64,000 nucleotides of DNA from CBDCUF01 sp965222525 (GCA_965222525.1 OZ244955.1:1-64000); one strand, 5' to 3'. Positions 17,634 to 26,719 are shown, counted from the stretch's first letter. A program made the numbers and translations. The notes: generated by a model from the sequence alone, not told the origin.

Positions 17634-18944
17634 CTAGCGGTAAATGGGGTGACTTTTACACAATTTCTGTACTTCTGCAAGAGTTTTTTGTTCTATGTCG
17701 TTGTTATTATCGGGATTTTCAGCCAGACCATCCAGAACATCGCCGATTAAACCACCGATTTGCCTGAACTCCTCCACTCCGAAACCACGGGTAGTACCCG
17801 CCGGAGTCCCCAGGCGAACCCCCGATGTAATGAAAGGTTTTTCAGGGTCAAACGGGATAGCGTTTTTGTTGCAGGTCAGTCCCGCACGCTCCAGACTTTC
17901 CTCGGCAGCCTTGCCGGTAAGCTTTTTCGGCCGCAGATCCACCAGCACAATATGATTGTCGGTACCACCGGAAACGATATCCAGCCCGCGCTCGACCAGC
18001 ACTTCCGCCAGTGCCCGCGCATTGTCAATAACCGCATGCCCGTATGCCTTGAAGTCATCCTCCAGCGCCTCGCCCAACGCAACCGCCTTGGCCGCTATAA
18101 CATGCATCAGCGGACCACCCTGTATGCCCGGGAAAATCGCCGAATTTACTGCATTACCTAGCGTCACATCCTTACCGGAGGGAGTCTTGCGCACCACCTC
18201 ATCAGGAAAATTCGACAGAATCAGCCCTCCGCGCGGCCCGCGCAGGGTTTTATGGGTGGTAGTAGTTACTACATGCGCATGCGGCAATGGTGTTGGATAT
18301 GAACCGGCCGCAACCAGCCCTGCAATATGCGCCATATCAACCATCAGCCATGCACCAACCGAATCGGCAATCTTGCGGAAACGCTCCCAGTCAACTACCC
18401 GCGGATATGCCGAGAAACCGGCAATAATCAGCGCTGGTTTATGCTGCTTGGCTAGTCTCTCCACCTCGTCATAATCAATCAGCGCATCCGCTTCACGCAC
18501 CCCATATTGTACAGAATTAAACCACTTGCCGGATTGATTGGGTGCGGCACCATGGGTGAGATGGCCGCCTGCCGCAAGTGACTGGCCGAGGATAGTATCA
18601 CCGGGCTTGATAAGCGCGGTAAATACACCCTGATTGGCCTGTGAGCCGGAATTGGGCTGGAGATTGGCATAAGAACAGTTAAACAGTTTCTTCGCCCGCT
18701 CGATGGCGATTTCCTCCACCTTGTCGACAAACTCACATCCGCCGTAATAGCGCTTGCCGGGATAGCCTTCGGCATATTTATTGGTCAGCACCGAGCCTTG
18801 TGTAGATAACACCGCCTGACTGGCAATATTCTCCGAGGCTATCAGCTCGATCTGATTCTGCTGGCGGGCAAGCTCCTCCTGCATTGCGGCGAAAATATCG
18901 CTATCGGTTTCGGAAACATCCGCAGTAAAAAATCTGTCATTCAT
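17634..18944 (-). CDS. glyA: Serine hydroxymethyltransferase
   Basis: A PLP enzyme that interconverts serine and glycine with transfer of a one-carbon unit to tetrahydrofolate. The length is 436 aa from the chosen start. The PLP-lysine motif TTTTHKTLRGPRGG is near residue 230 and the N-terminal IELIASENI motif near 33. ATGs at 18971 and 18944 are both in frame; the shorter one, with GAGTGAG upstream, gives a family-like N-terminus. The 190 bp upstream of the first ATG is non-coding and repetitive (GATGATAGATGATGG). Confidence 0.97.
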   Translation of the reverse strand: MNDRFFTADVSETDSDIFAAMQEELARQQNQIELIASENIASQAVLSTQGSVLTNKYAEGYPGKRYYGGCEFVDKVEEIAIERAKKLFNCSYANLQPNSGSQANQGVFTALIKPGDTILGQSLAAGGHLTHGAAPNQSGKWFNSVQYGVREADALIDYDEVERLAKQHKPALIIAGFSAYPRVVDWERFRKIADSVGAWLMVDMAHIAGLVAAGSYPTPLPHAHVVTTTTHKTLRGPRGGLILSNFPDEVVRKTPSGKDVTLGNAVNSAIFPGIQGGPLMHVIAAKAVALGEALEDDFKAYGHAVIDNARALAEVLVERGLDIVSGGTDNHIVLVDLRPKKLTGKAAEESLERAGLTCNKNAIPFDPEKPFITSGVRLGTPAGTTRGFGVEEFRQIGGLIGDVLDGLAENPDNNNDIEQKTLAEVQKLCKSHPIYR

Positions 18945-19162
18945 ATCATTACTCACTCTTTGTGGTTGCATATCGGCTCCGTAGTTGTTTTGTTGATGGT
19001 TATAGTTGATGGTTGGTGGTAAAGTTGCTTATTAGCGGTTTTGGTGAGTATTGGCAAGTGGTGTGTTGGGTTCAGATGATAGATGATGGATTATAGATGA
19101 TGGAAGCTGTCATCCAGAACCATATACTGAACCCGATTTAGCACTGTTGTATTTTAACTGTA

Positions 19163-20047
19163 TTAACTAAGATTCATTTCCCATTTAGATCTAGTATTTA
19201 TTCTTCCTTCCAAAGGACTTATATGATTCTTAAAAGACTTTTCTGAGAAATTAGCTTTTTTATTACTCACTTTATCTAACTCTGTTTCCTCTATATAATA
19301 CACATAATCAAAGTCGCCTCTTTGCTCATCAGTATAAGGTGTTTGTGAGGTTAAGATTTTAGGAGTTTTTCCTCTTGATGGCACTAGTGCAATTTTTAAC
19401 GTTATATCCTCTCCAAGTAGTTGAGCTAAATCCTTAGCATGCGGTACTGCGCCGTATATGATTAAGGATTTTTGAATTGTACCGTTTTGCTCTGACTTAT
19501 CTTTAATAAACTTAGCTATATCATAATCATCTAATGCTCTCAGCTCTCGAAGTTCTTTATCTAGATCTAATAATTCATTTTTTAATTTATCATCCTTGAT
19601 ACTATCTATGCCTTTTGCTTTTATCAAATACTCTTTAAAAGCCTCTTCTAAGTATTTTGGCTTATCCTGAAAAAAGCCTTCCATTGTTGTTGTATCAGAG
19701 AAGTATACTAACATTCCTCTATTCTTCAAACTAACCTCAAACATTTTATCCCAGGCTTCCGCTCTAGCTTTATAAGATGCTTCAGGGTACTCGGTTCCTT
19801 TTAATGCCGCATTAAAAAACATCTTTCTAGCAATCGGATGAGCTAAAGCTTCATCTGCCATAAAACTCTGAAATACGTACTCCTCAGCTGTTTCAACATA
19901 TATTCTCTTTCCACCCTTATCAGCAAATTTATCAATAAGTTGTGTTTGCAGGCCGGGCACCTTATCTTCATTATGATAGGATTCACCTAATATTGTATAT
20001 GGGTAGCTGCCTAATAATTCTAAAAATTCTTTGTTTATTTCTTTCAT
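19163..20047 (-). CDS. Hypothetical protein, possibly TIKI/EreA/ChaN-like
   Basis: A 294 aa protein with AT-rich codon use unlike glyA and priA beside it. An N-terminal TILGESYHNEDK, then IYVETAEEY, and a late IIYGAVPHAKDLAQLLGE resemble the GE-x-H and G-x-x-H landmarks of the erythromycin esterase / ChaN / TIKI superfamily of metal-dependent hydrolases. The middle is a charged, coiled-coil-prone helix (residues about 150-190). It has no signal peptide. The superfamily assignment is inference from a few motifs; no substrate can be proposed. It stands alone between two long gaps and was probably acquired horizontally. Confidence 0.6.
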   Translation of the reverse strand: MKEINKEFLELLGSYPYTILGESYHNEDKVPGLQTQLIDKFADKGGKRIYVETAEEYVFQSFMADEALAHPIARKMFFNAALKGTEYPEASYKARAEAWDKMFEVSLKNRGMLVYFSDTTTMEGFFQDKPKYLEEAFKEYLIKAKGIDSIKDDKLKNELLDLDKELRELRALDDYDIAKFIKDKSEQNGTIQKSLIIYGAVPHAKDLAQLLGEDITLKIALVPSRGKTPKILTSQTPYTDEQRGDFDYVYYIEETELDKVSNKKANFSEKSFKNHISPLEGRINTRSKWEMNLS

Positions 20048-20258
20048 AATACTTTTGTTTTTATATCATCCAAATGTTACAGTTGTGTTAAGGTTTTTGA
20101 AAAAATGCAAAAAATTTCCCTCTCCCACAAATAATCCTTATATATCAATTGTATAGCTGTAGAAAAATTTTTGATATTTCTTTACTTTTTATCAAAATCA
20201 TCAATAAAATGGAAAAAGATATGCTAAAACATCAGCATTACAAGCGTTATAATATAGT

Positions 20259-22292
20259 ATGCCCGAAGAAAATAAATTCATACAAGTCTTGTTGCCGAGG
20301 CCGTTTGACAGGGCGTTTGAATATGCCGTCCCGCCGGAAATTATAGCAGGTGGCGGCCTGAAAACAGGCCTGAAAATAGGCCTGAAAATAGGTGATTATG
20401 TGACCGTTCCTTTCGGTAATCGCAGTATGAAAGGGGTTGTCTGGGATGAGGGTAAAAGCGGTGAGATTGACAGCAGTAAAATAAAGGAGATAAGCGAAAA
20501 ATCCGACCTGCCGCCGATGTCTGCAACTACCCGTAAATTTATCGAGTGGGTGGCGGATTATACACTGGCTCCTGTCGGTTCGGTGCTGGCGATGGCGATT
20601 AGCGTACCGGCGGCGCTGGAAAACAGGGAACAGAAGACAGGAAACAGAAGCCAGAAGCCGGAAGCCCAAAATCAGGTGCAATTATCCGGTGGGCAGCGGG
20701 AGGCGGTTGGAAGATTGCAGGAAAAGATTACCTCCGGCGGGTATAGCACAACCCTGCTCGACGGTGTGACCGGCTCCGGCAAGACGGAGGTGTATTTCGA
20801 GGCAATCCGGCAGGTTATGCAGCAGGGAAAGCAGGTTGTGGTATTGCTGCCGGAGATTGTATTGACCACCCAGCTTCTGCAGCGATTTAACCGGCGTTTC
20901 GGATTTACTCCCGCCCTGTGGCACTCCTCGCTTACACCGAAGCAGCGGCGTGAGACCTGGCGTTCGATAGCGCTGGGCGATACCAGGCTGGTGGTTGGTG
21001 CGCGCTCGGCTTTGTTCCTGCCATACCAGCAGCTCGGACTGATTGTGGTTGATGAGGAGCATGAAGGGGCGTTCAAGCAGGAGGATGGGGTTATATACCA
21101 CGCACGGGATATGGCGGTGGTACGGGCGAATATCGGTAAAATCCCGATAGTGCTGGTTTCGGCCTCACCCTCGATTGAGAGCCTGCATAATGTGGAGTTG
21201 GGAAAGTTTGATATATTGCATCTGCCAAACCGCCATGGCAGTGCGCTTCTGCCCGATATCGAAGTGGTGGACATGCGGGAGGAAAAACTCGATGCACAAC
21301 ATTTTATTTCTTCCGTATTAAAGGAAGGGCTGGCTAATGCACTGGAGCGCGGCGAGCAGGCGATGCTTTTCCTTAATCGCAGAGGTTACGCACCGCTTAC
21401 CCTGTGCCGTAAATGTGGTTATCGTTTTCAAAGTCCCGACAGCTCCTCATGGATGGTATTGCATATGCCGCCGCATCGCCCGCCATATCTGCAATGCCAT
21501 CATAGCGGATTTACTATGCAGTTGCCGGATAAATGCCCTGAGTGCGGGGCGGAGGATAGTCTGGCGGGGTGCGGGCCTGGGGTTGACCGTTTGCAGGAGG
21601 AGGTGCGGGAGTTTCTGCCGCAGGCACGTATTGCGGTTATGACCAGCGATACCGTCACCAGCCAGAAGGCAGCAGCTGCAATAGTGCAGGATATTGAAGA
21701 CGGGCAGGTTGATGTAATTATCGGCACCCAGATGATAGCCAAGGGGCATCATTTCCCGAACCTGACACTAGTGGGAATTGTCGATGCGGATCTGGGTATG
21801 GAGGGCGGGGATTTGCGTGCCGCGGAAAAGAGCTTCCAGTTGTTACATCAGGTTGCAGGCAGGGCGGGACGTGAGAGCCGTAAAGGTACGGCGATTGTGC
21901 AAAGCTATATGCCGGAAAATGCGGTAATACAGGCTCTGGCAGGCGGTAACAGGGACAGGTTCGTTGCGAGCGAAATGCAGCGGCGGAAAGCGGCGGGACT
22001 GCCGCCTTTCTCGCGTCTGGCAGGGCTTGTGCTGGCAGGAAAGAAGGAGGCGGAGGTTAAGCGGGCTGCTGCTGCGGTGGTTGCCCATGCACCTGTGGGC
22101 AAAGGGGTACGTGTACTTGGACCTGCACCTGCGCCTATGCTACTGCTGCGTGGTAATTACCGCTACCGCATACTGGTCATAGCCGACCGCAATATAAATA
22201 TACAAAAGCTGCTGAAGAGCTGGCTTACCAATATAAACCTTCCCTCAAGCATAAAACTCAAAATCGACATCGACCCGCATAGTTTTATGTAA
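20259..22292 (+). CDS. priA: Primosomal protein N' (replication restart helicase PriA)
   Basis: PriA recognises stalled forks and reloads the replicative helicase. The 677 aa product has an N-terminal DNA-binding domain, Walker A GVTGSGKTEVY near residue 168, DEEH near 266, and C-terminal helicase motifs including AGRAGR. Two oddities stand out. A short K/Q/E/N-rich linker at about residues 121-138 derives from an intergenic-type repeat. The zinc domain keeps CRKC and CPEC, but positions where relatives have CPNC and CHHC read SPDS and CHHS, so three of four ligands of the second zinc site are gone. There is no clear ribosome site; a TATAAT lies five bases before the ATG. Confidence 0.95.
   Translation: MPEENKFIQVLLPRPFDRAFEYAVPPEIIAGGGLKTGLKIGLKIGDYVTVPFGNRSMKGVVWDEGKSGEIDSSKIKEISEKSDLPPMSATTRKFIEWVADYTLAPVGSVLAMAISVPAALENREQKTGNRSQKPEAQNQVQLSGGQREAVGRLQEKITSGGYSTTLLDGVTGSGKTEVYFEAIRQVMQQGKQVVVLLPEIVLTTQLLQRFNRRFGFTPALWHSSLTPKQRRETWRSIALGDTRLVVGARSALFLPYQQLGLIVVDEEHEGAFKQEDGVIYHARDMAVVRANIGKIPIVLVSASPSIESLHNVELGKFDILHLPNRHGSALLPDIEVVDMREEKLDAQHFISSVLKEGLANALERGEQAMLFLNRRGYAPLTLCRKCGYRFQSPDSSSWMVLHMPPHRPPYLQCHHSGFTMQLPDKCPECGAEDSLAGCGPGVDRLQEEVREFLPQARIAVMTSDTVTSQKAAAAIVQDIEDGQVDVIIGTQMIAKGHHFPNLTLVGIVDADLGMEGGDLRAAEKSFQLLHQVAGRAGRESRKGTAIVQSYMPENAVIQALAGGNRDRFVASEMQRRKAAGLPPFSRLAGLVLAGKKEAEVKRAAAAVVAHAPVGKGVRVLGPAPAPMLLLRGNYRYRILVIADRNINIQKLLKSWLTNINLPSSIKLKIDIDPHSFM
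20620..20672 (+). repeat. Intergenic-type repeat inserted in frame within priA
   Basis: A run of near-repeats of AACAGRARSCAGRAR (for example AACAGGGAACAGAAGACAGG) encodes a low-complexity K/N/Q/E linker in PriA between the DNA-binding part and the helicase domain. It resembles the simple intergenic repeats of this genome, not the rest of priA. A preceding 20362-20391 stretch repeats GGCCTGAAAATA three times, encoding a GLKI repeat. Insertion without frameshift is reminiscent of Rickettsia palindromic elements, but homology to those is not claimed. Confidence 0.55.
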
Positions 22293-22293
22293 T

Positions 22294-22632
22294 TTATTTC
22301 CTTGCGGCTACACCTGCCTGATAAGCTTTTTCCAGCCATGTTATTAACTCATCGGTATCTTCCATTATATCAGTAGGAACCTCCCAATATGACATGGTTG
22401 CTTTCTTGCCGTTTTTACCTTCATAGGTGAATGGCTGGCTTCCGGCATTTTCATAATCCGAACGGTTATTGTCATCGACCTTGAAATATAGCGTATCATA
22501 TGCAATCAGGGCACTCATAACTCCATTACGGTAAATACCGTATCCTCCGAACATGGCACGTGAGGTTATTCCACCCGCAGGTTCCAGTAATTCCAACACA
22601 TATTCAAGAAATTGATTAAGCTTTTTTACCAT
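22294..22632 (-). CDS. TfoX N-terminal domain protein
   Basis: A 112 aa protein of the TfoX/Sxy N-terminal family: an ITSRAMFGGYGIYRNGVMSALI-type segment near residues 22-43, LYFKVDD, and a YWEVP motif. In Haemophilus and Escherichia the two-domain relatives activate competence genes; stand-alone N-domains like this one are common in alphaproteobacteria and of unknown role. It converges with priA, their stops almost touching. Confidence 0.88.
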   Translation of the reverse strand: MVKKLNQFLEYVLELLEPAGGITSRAMFGGYGIYRNGVMSALIAYDTLYFKVDDNNRSDYENAGSQPFTYEGKNGKKATMSYWEVPTDIMEDTDELITWLEKAYQAGVAARK

Positions 22633-22660
22633 TCATAATACCATATTAGTATTTTACATA

Positions 22661-22840
22661 ACGTACTCACCACTCCCCCCTTGTGGGGGAGTACAAGAGC
22701 CAAGCCCCTTTAGGGGCGTAGGCGATTGGTGGGGGGTAGTAAGTTATCAGTACTCAGTTATCAGTCCCCCCACGATTCGAGCGGCGACCTACGGCCTTGC
22801 TCTCATCTGCTCCCCCACAAGGGGGGAGCGGTGGGTACGT
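22661..22840. repeat. Intergenic element with 31-bp terminal inverted repeats
   Basis: The ends 22661-22691 and 22810-22840 are inverted copies with two mismatches, beginning ACGTACYCACC and running into CTCCCCCCTTGTGGGGGAG, which is itself a hairpin. The interior contains a CAAGCCCCTTTAGGGGCGTAGG hairpin-like segment and a repeat of TTATCAGTACTCAG. The layout (hairpin ends, 180 bp) matches the elements at 4195 and 9516, but the sequence differs, so it is a related design or a second family. It has no ORF. Confidence 0.82.
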
Positions 22841-22878
22841 AAATATTGCAAGTCAAATCACTAAGTAACTACTCACAA

Positions 22879-24675
22879 TTACTCCTTCACCCACCAGTAA
22901 TCGAAACCCATGTCGTATTTCGGGACTGTGGCAGGGCGGCCAAATTTATTCCAGTATATCACACGGAAATTACGGATATGCCAGTTGGGGATAACATAAT
23001 GGTTATGCAGCAGAACGCGGTCGAGTGCACGGGTAGCGGCCAGTAAATCCTCCTTGCTCTCGGCCGAAGGGATTTTTTCCACCAGCGCATCCACAACAGG
23101 ATGTTTTATCCCCGCCAGGTTGCGGCTACCCTTGATATCCACATTGGAGGAGTGCCAGAAATCGAACTGCTCATTACCAGGGTTATTGGATTGCCCGAAT
23201 ACATTTACTACAATATCAAAGTCGAAATCCTCCATACGTTTTACATATTGCGCGGAATCGACAGTACGGATTGTAGCGGTAATGCCCAGCTTTTTGAGAT
23301 TTTTTATTATCGGGCCAACTACCCGCTCGAATGAAGGAGAGCCAAGCAGGAACTCGATTTCCATAGCTTCACCTGCCTCATTCACAAGCGCACCATCTTT
23401 CACCACCCACCCCGCTTCTGCCAGCAAATCACGGGCTTTCCTGAGATTAGCACGGATATTTCCCGAGCCGTCAGTGGTGGGCGGTGTGTATTCCTGTGTA
23501 AATATTTTGTTCGGAAGCTTATCCTTAAATTCTTCAAGCAACTCCAGCTCCTTCCCCTCAGGCAAACCGCTACTGGCAAATTCCGAATTGGAATAGTAAC
23601 TTTTTGTCCGGGTATATGCCCCGTTGAAAATATTTTTATTAGTCCACTCAAAATCGAATGCATATCCCAGCGCCTTGCGCACTTTAACATCGGCAAACTT
23701 GGCCTTCCTCGTATTAAACACAAAACCCTGCATTCCTGTTGGGATACTATGCTGGATTTCCTGTTTTACAACCTTACCCTCGGCGATTTCCGGCATGTCA
23801 TATGCGTTGTTCCATACTTTCGATATATTCTCCATGCGCAAATCATATTCCCCGGCCTTGAACGCCTCCACCGCTACAGTCGCATCACGGTAGTAATCAT
23901 ACTGAATCACATCCCAGTTATCCTTACCCCGATTCACCGCCAGATCCTTGCCCCAGTAATCCTCAACACGTTTGTAGCGAATCCACTTACCCGCCTCAAA
24001 TACATCAATTTTATATGGCCCGCTACCGAGCGGAGGTTCAAGAGTGGTTTTGTTGAACTCATGGGTTTCATAATAATGTTTGGGCAGTACGGGAAGTTGC
24101 CCGACAATCAGTGGTAACTCACGGTTCTTGTTGTTTTTGAAAGTAAATTTCACCTTATATTCGGCGATTTCCTCAACCTTCTCCACATCAGAATAATATA
24201 TTTTATAGCTGGGGTGTCCCTCGGTGGTTAGGGTATTAAATGAAAACACCACATCATCAGCGGTAATCGGCTTGCCGTCATGCCATTGCGCTTCCTTGCG
24301 TAACTCAAACGCAACCCAGCTACGGTCATCCGCCAGCTCGATAGTCTCGGCAAGCAGTCCATACATGGTGAAAGGTTCATCCTTACTGCCCACCAGCAGG
24401 CTTTCATGCAGATATTGCGTACCAAAGGCAGGTACCCCTTTCAGGATATACATATTCAGACTGTCAAAAGTACCTATCTGCGCCAGTTTTACACTGCCAC
24501 TCCTGGGGGCATCAGGGTTAGCATAGTCAAAATGGGTGAAGTTCGGCGGGTATTTCGGCGTATCCCATACCGCAATTGCATGGCTGCATGTGGCCCCGGT
24601 AGCGCATTCCGCCCGCGCAGCCGACGAAAAAACAAGAAAAATGCAAAAAAATGTAAAAAATCGCTTCAGTGTCAT
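22879..24675 (-). CDS. YejA-like peptide/oligopeptide ABC-transporter binding protein
   Basis: A 598 aa periplasmic solute-binding protein of family 5 (DppA/OppA/YejA class). The N-terminal signal peptide (residues 1-22) has a hydrophobic core FFTFFCIFLVF and likely cleavage after AARA. The mature start with DTPKYPPNFTHFDYANPDAP is characteristic of YejA. Family landmarks include WHDGKPITADDVVFSFNTL near residue 125 and ending motifs around the C-terminal W-rich tail. No permease genes (yejBEF) accompany it, so the transporter partners lie elsewhere or were lost. Confidence 0.92.
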   Translation of the reverse strand: MTLKRFFTFFCIFLVFSSAARAECATGATCSHAIAVWDTPKYPPNFTHFDYANPDAPRSGSVKLAQIGTFDSLNMYILKGVPAFGTQYLHESLLVGSKDEPFTMYGLLAETIELADDRSWVAFELRKEAQWHDGKPITADDVVFSFNTLTTEGHPSYKIYYSDVEKVEEIAEYKVKFTFKNNKNRELPLIVGQLPVLPKHYYETHEFNKTTLEPPLGSGPYKIDVFEAGKWIRYKRVEDYWGKDLAVNRGKDNWDVIQYDYYRDATVAVEAFKAGEYDLRMENISKVWNNAYDMPEIAEGKVVKQEIQHSIPTGMQGFVFNTRKAKFADVKVRKALGYAFDFEWTNKNIFNGAYTRTKSYYSNSEFASSGLPEGKELELLEEFKDKLPNKIFTQEYTPPTTDGSGNIRANLRKARDLLAEAGWVVKDGALVNEAGEAMEIEFLLGSPSFERVVGPIIKNLKKLGITATIRTVDSAQYVKRMEDFDFDIVVNVFGQSNNPGNEQFDFWHSSNVDIKGSRNLAGIKHPVVDALVEKIPSAESKEDLLAATRALDRVLLHNHYVIPNWHIRNFRVIYWNKFGRPATVPKYDMGFDYWWVKE

Positions 24676-24758
24676 AAAACTTTAATATTTCTATGTTATA
24701 AGGTAGAGAATATACAGCCAAGTAGCTTTTATTCAACCAAGATTTAACAATAAAGTTC

Positions 24759-25448
24759 ATGCCAATCAAAGAGAAAATTAAACAGATTCTGGAATCAAAA
24801 GAAAAAAAACCCAAGGAATACGCTGCGTTCCTTGCTGCGAGTATTATATCCGATCTACGGCAAGTAATGGAAGAACGGCAGAAAAAAATAGATGTGAAAA
24901 GCCATGCTATTATAATTATTTTTGCTGATGACAAGGATACGGCAGAAGAACTGAGACAAAAAACTGCGCATAACTATGGTGTAAGTTCCGAAAAAGCTCT
25001 TACTATGTCTGTCACAGTAAAATTCAAATCTACATCTTACGACCGTAAAGAAATAATAGATATAATACGTGATTCACTTGAAACTGCAGGAGTGAAATTT
25101 GATACAGATGGCTCCCGAAGAGATAGTAAAAAATTCTTTTCAATTACTGCCATGAAAACCGACCAGAAAGACTTTGACAAGAAATTCCGTACAGCGCTGG
25201 AAGATACAATAGCAAAGGCGCAGGCTGACTTCATGAGCAGGGCAGCGGGAGAGGTAATCAATCACCTGCGCATCATACCTGACAGTGATATGCTGGAGCG
25301 TATCAGTGACAGGGCTTTCTTTTATGCAAAAAATAACAAGCAAACAGTTACAAGGGAAGATGGCCTGAAAGGCGATAAAAAGCGTTATACTGATATAGCT
25401 TTAAAACGGTCAGATGTAGCTGGATCCATAACAAGTTCAAGAGTCTAA
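24759..25448 (+). CDS. Hypothetical protein
   Basis: A 229 aa lysine- and glutamate-rich soluble protein, with no recognised domain. It is predicted mostly helical; residues about 1-45 and 140-185 look like amphipathic helices, with a beta-like HAIIIIFADD strand near 47. It is AT-rich compared with yejA. No signal peptide. A following small gene pair on the same strand may form an operon. The reading frame is well supported by its length and codon use, but function is unknown. Confidence 0.7.
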   Translation: MPIKEKIKQILESKEKKPKEYAAFLAASIISDLRQVMEERQKKIDVKSHAIIIIFADDKDTAEELRQKTAHNYGVSSEKALTMSVTVKFKSTSYDRKEIIDIIRDSLETAGVKFDTDGSRRDSKKFFSITAMKTDQKDFDKKFRTALEDTIAKAQADFMSRAAGEVINHLRIIPDSDMLERISDRAFFYAKNNKQTVTREDGLKGDKKRYTDIALKRSDVAGSITSSRV

Positions 25449-25459
25449 AGGGAAAATTT

Positions 25460-25851
25460 ATGAGCTGGAACCAACAGGAAAAAACTGCGAAAGAAATAGC
25501 GGATGTACTGGCAGGAATGTGGTGAAAAGAGGTACGTATACCTATCGTATGATGCAGGGGGAGGCACCCCAAAAACCTGTATATAGAACTGAGGAAATTA
25601 CTCATAAAAATATGTCCTATATCAGGGCAGGATTTTATGGCAATGTTAAATATTCCCTGCCATTTGCTGAAGAATCTATAAAGAGCACATTTGGTATTAA
25701 CAAGGATGACGATCGGATTATCTTTACTGAGGATGCTTTTATAAACAATGATAGATGTCACTGCCTGACAATAAACAAAAACTTCTTCTCCGACCCCGAA
25801 AATTTCGACAAACTTGAGTTGATGACTCAAGAGCAAGCACGCTACCGCTAA
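25460..25851 (+). CDS. Hypothetical protein, possibly frameshifted
   Basis: A frame beginning at ATG 25460, preceded by AAAGGGA, ends after 21 residues at TGA 25523-25525. A second frame begins at GTG 25519 and runs 110 residues to 25851. The two overlap, so the locus is either two translationally coupled small genes or one about 130 aa gene with a frameshift near 25520. The second part has a YRTEEITHKNMSYIRAGFYG segment and no recognised motif. It follows the 229 aa gene by 11 bp and looks part of the same unit. Confidence 0.5.
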
Positions 25852-25864
25852 CTTGTCATTCACA

Positions 25865-26662
25865 TTATTGATGAAGAATCTTATAAACTTTTTCCTCTAT
25901 TTTTCTAAAATCCTTTTCTTTTATTTCATTAATAAAATTGTCAGTCGAGATACCTGCTTCCTTGTATATCCTGTCAAAAGTAAGATCGAACGTTGTTAAA
26001 GGGAAATTGTTTTTATCGAGGATAACTCTATTTGGATTCCTTTTTCTTGCCTGGGATACAATTTCTCTAATATATTCAAGAGCGATAATATTCTTTAGTA
26101 ACGGGTTTTCTTTATTATAAAGCGGGGTACTACGTAATTCTGTTGAATTTATATTATAGTCATCTCTGTGGGGATTTTCCGAGTACCATGTATTCAATCC
26201 GCAACTCTGTAAATATTCGGCAGTTTTCTGGGCATAATTATCACCATCTTTACTACGAAAATGCAGCACGCATTTCTCTAAAGGTGGCATATTATTCCCG
26301 TCAAATAGGCTACATAAATTCTCACACCAGACCGGCAAATTTCCCATATCTTTTACAGGAAGAATTATAATACTTTGTGAATTTCTTAATTCAGGGAATG
26401 CATAAAATAACTGTTGTTTCTGCTGTTCAACAGTCATAGGATTTTTTATCGGGTCAAATAATTTATCTCGCTCTCCGGACTCATCAAAGGCAGTATTAGC
26501 TGACCCAATTATATAAATTAGCCTAAGTCCAGAGTTAATAATCTCACGAATACAATCGGCATGCATAACGTGCATTGGTTGTCGCCTGCCGATTGATATT
26601 GCGTATAATATATTGTTATTATTTTTATTTTTTAACAAGAGGGGTATGTTATTGGATGGCAT
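25865..26662 (-). CDS. NadM-like nucleotidyltransferase
   Basis: A 265 aa protein with the HxxH-type adenylyl/cytidylyl-transferase signature near the N-terminus (SIGRRQPMHVMHADCI, residues about 22-37). A late INSTELRSTPLY corresponds to the IS-x-T-x-x-R motif of the superfamily. These are the nucleotide-binding motifs of NMN adenylyltransferase and relatives. Compared with NadM's GRFQPFHxGH, the Phe and Gly are changed, and a C-terminal tail of about 80 residues is added. The likely reaction is transfer of a nucleotide to a nucleotide-like acceptor; NMN is inferred only. AT-rich, probably acquired. Confidence 0.68.
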   Translation of the reverse strand: MPSNNIPLLLKNKNNNNILYAISIGRRQPMHVMHADCIREIINSGLRLIYIIGSANTAFDESGERDKLFDPIKNPMTVEQQKQQLFYAFPELRNSQSIIILPVKDMGNLPVWCENLCSLFDGNNMPPLEKCVLHFRSKDGDNYAQKTAEYLQSCGLNTWYSENPHRDDYNINSTELRSTPLYNKENPLLKNIIALEYIREIVSQARKRNPNRVILDKNNFPLTTFDLTFDRIYKEAGISTDNFINEIKEKDFRKIEEKVYKILHQ

Positions 26663-26696
26663 GCTAATTCTCTTAACTTGTGAGAAAGACAGAACA

Positions 26697-26719
26697 GCCG
26701 CCGTCTAAAAGACGGCGGC
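26697..26719. repeat. Perfect hairpin at the end of a dead IS200-type element
   Basis: The arms GCCGCCGTC and GACGGCGGC flank a TAAAA loop. Such short hairpins are the ends recognised by HUH transposases of the IS200/IS605 family, and a remnant of such a transposase gene lies 80 bp away. It could alternatively act as a bidirectional terminator between the flanking genes. Confidence 0.6.

Noticed and set aside
20248..20253. TATAAT before priA as a promoter
   Set aside because: No acceptable -35 is seen at the right distance, so it is not listed as a promoter.
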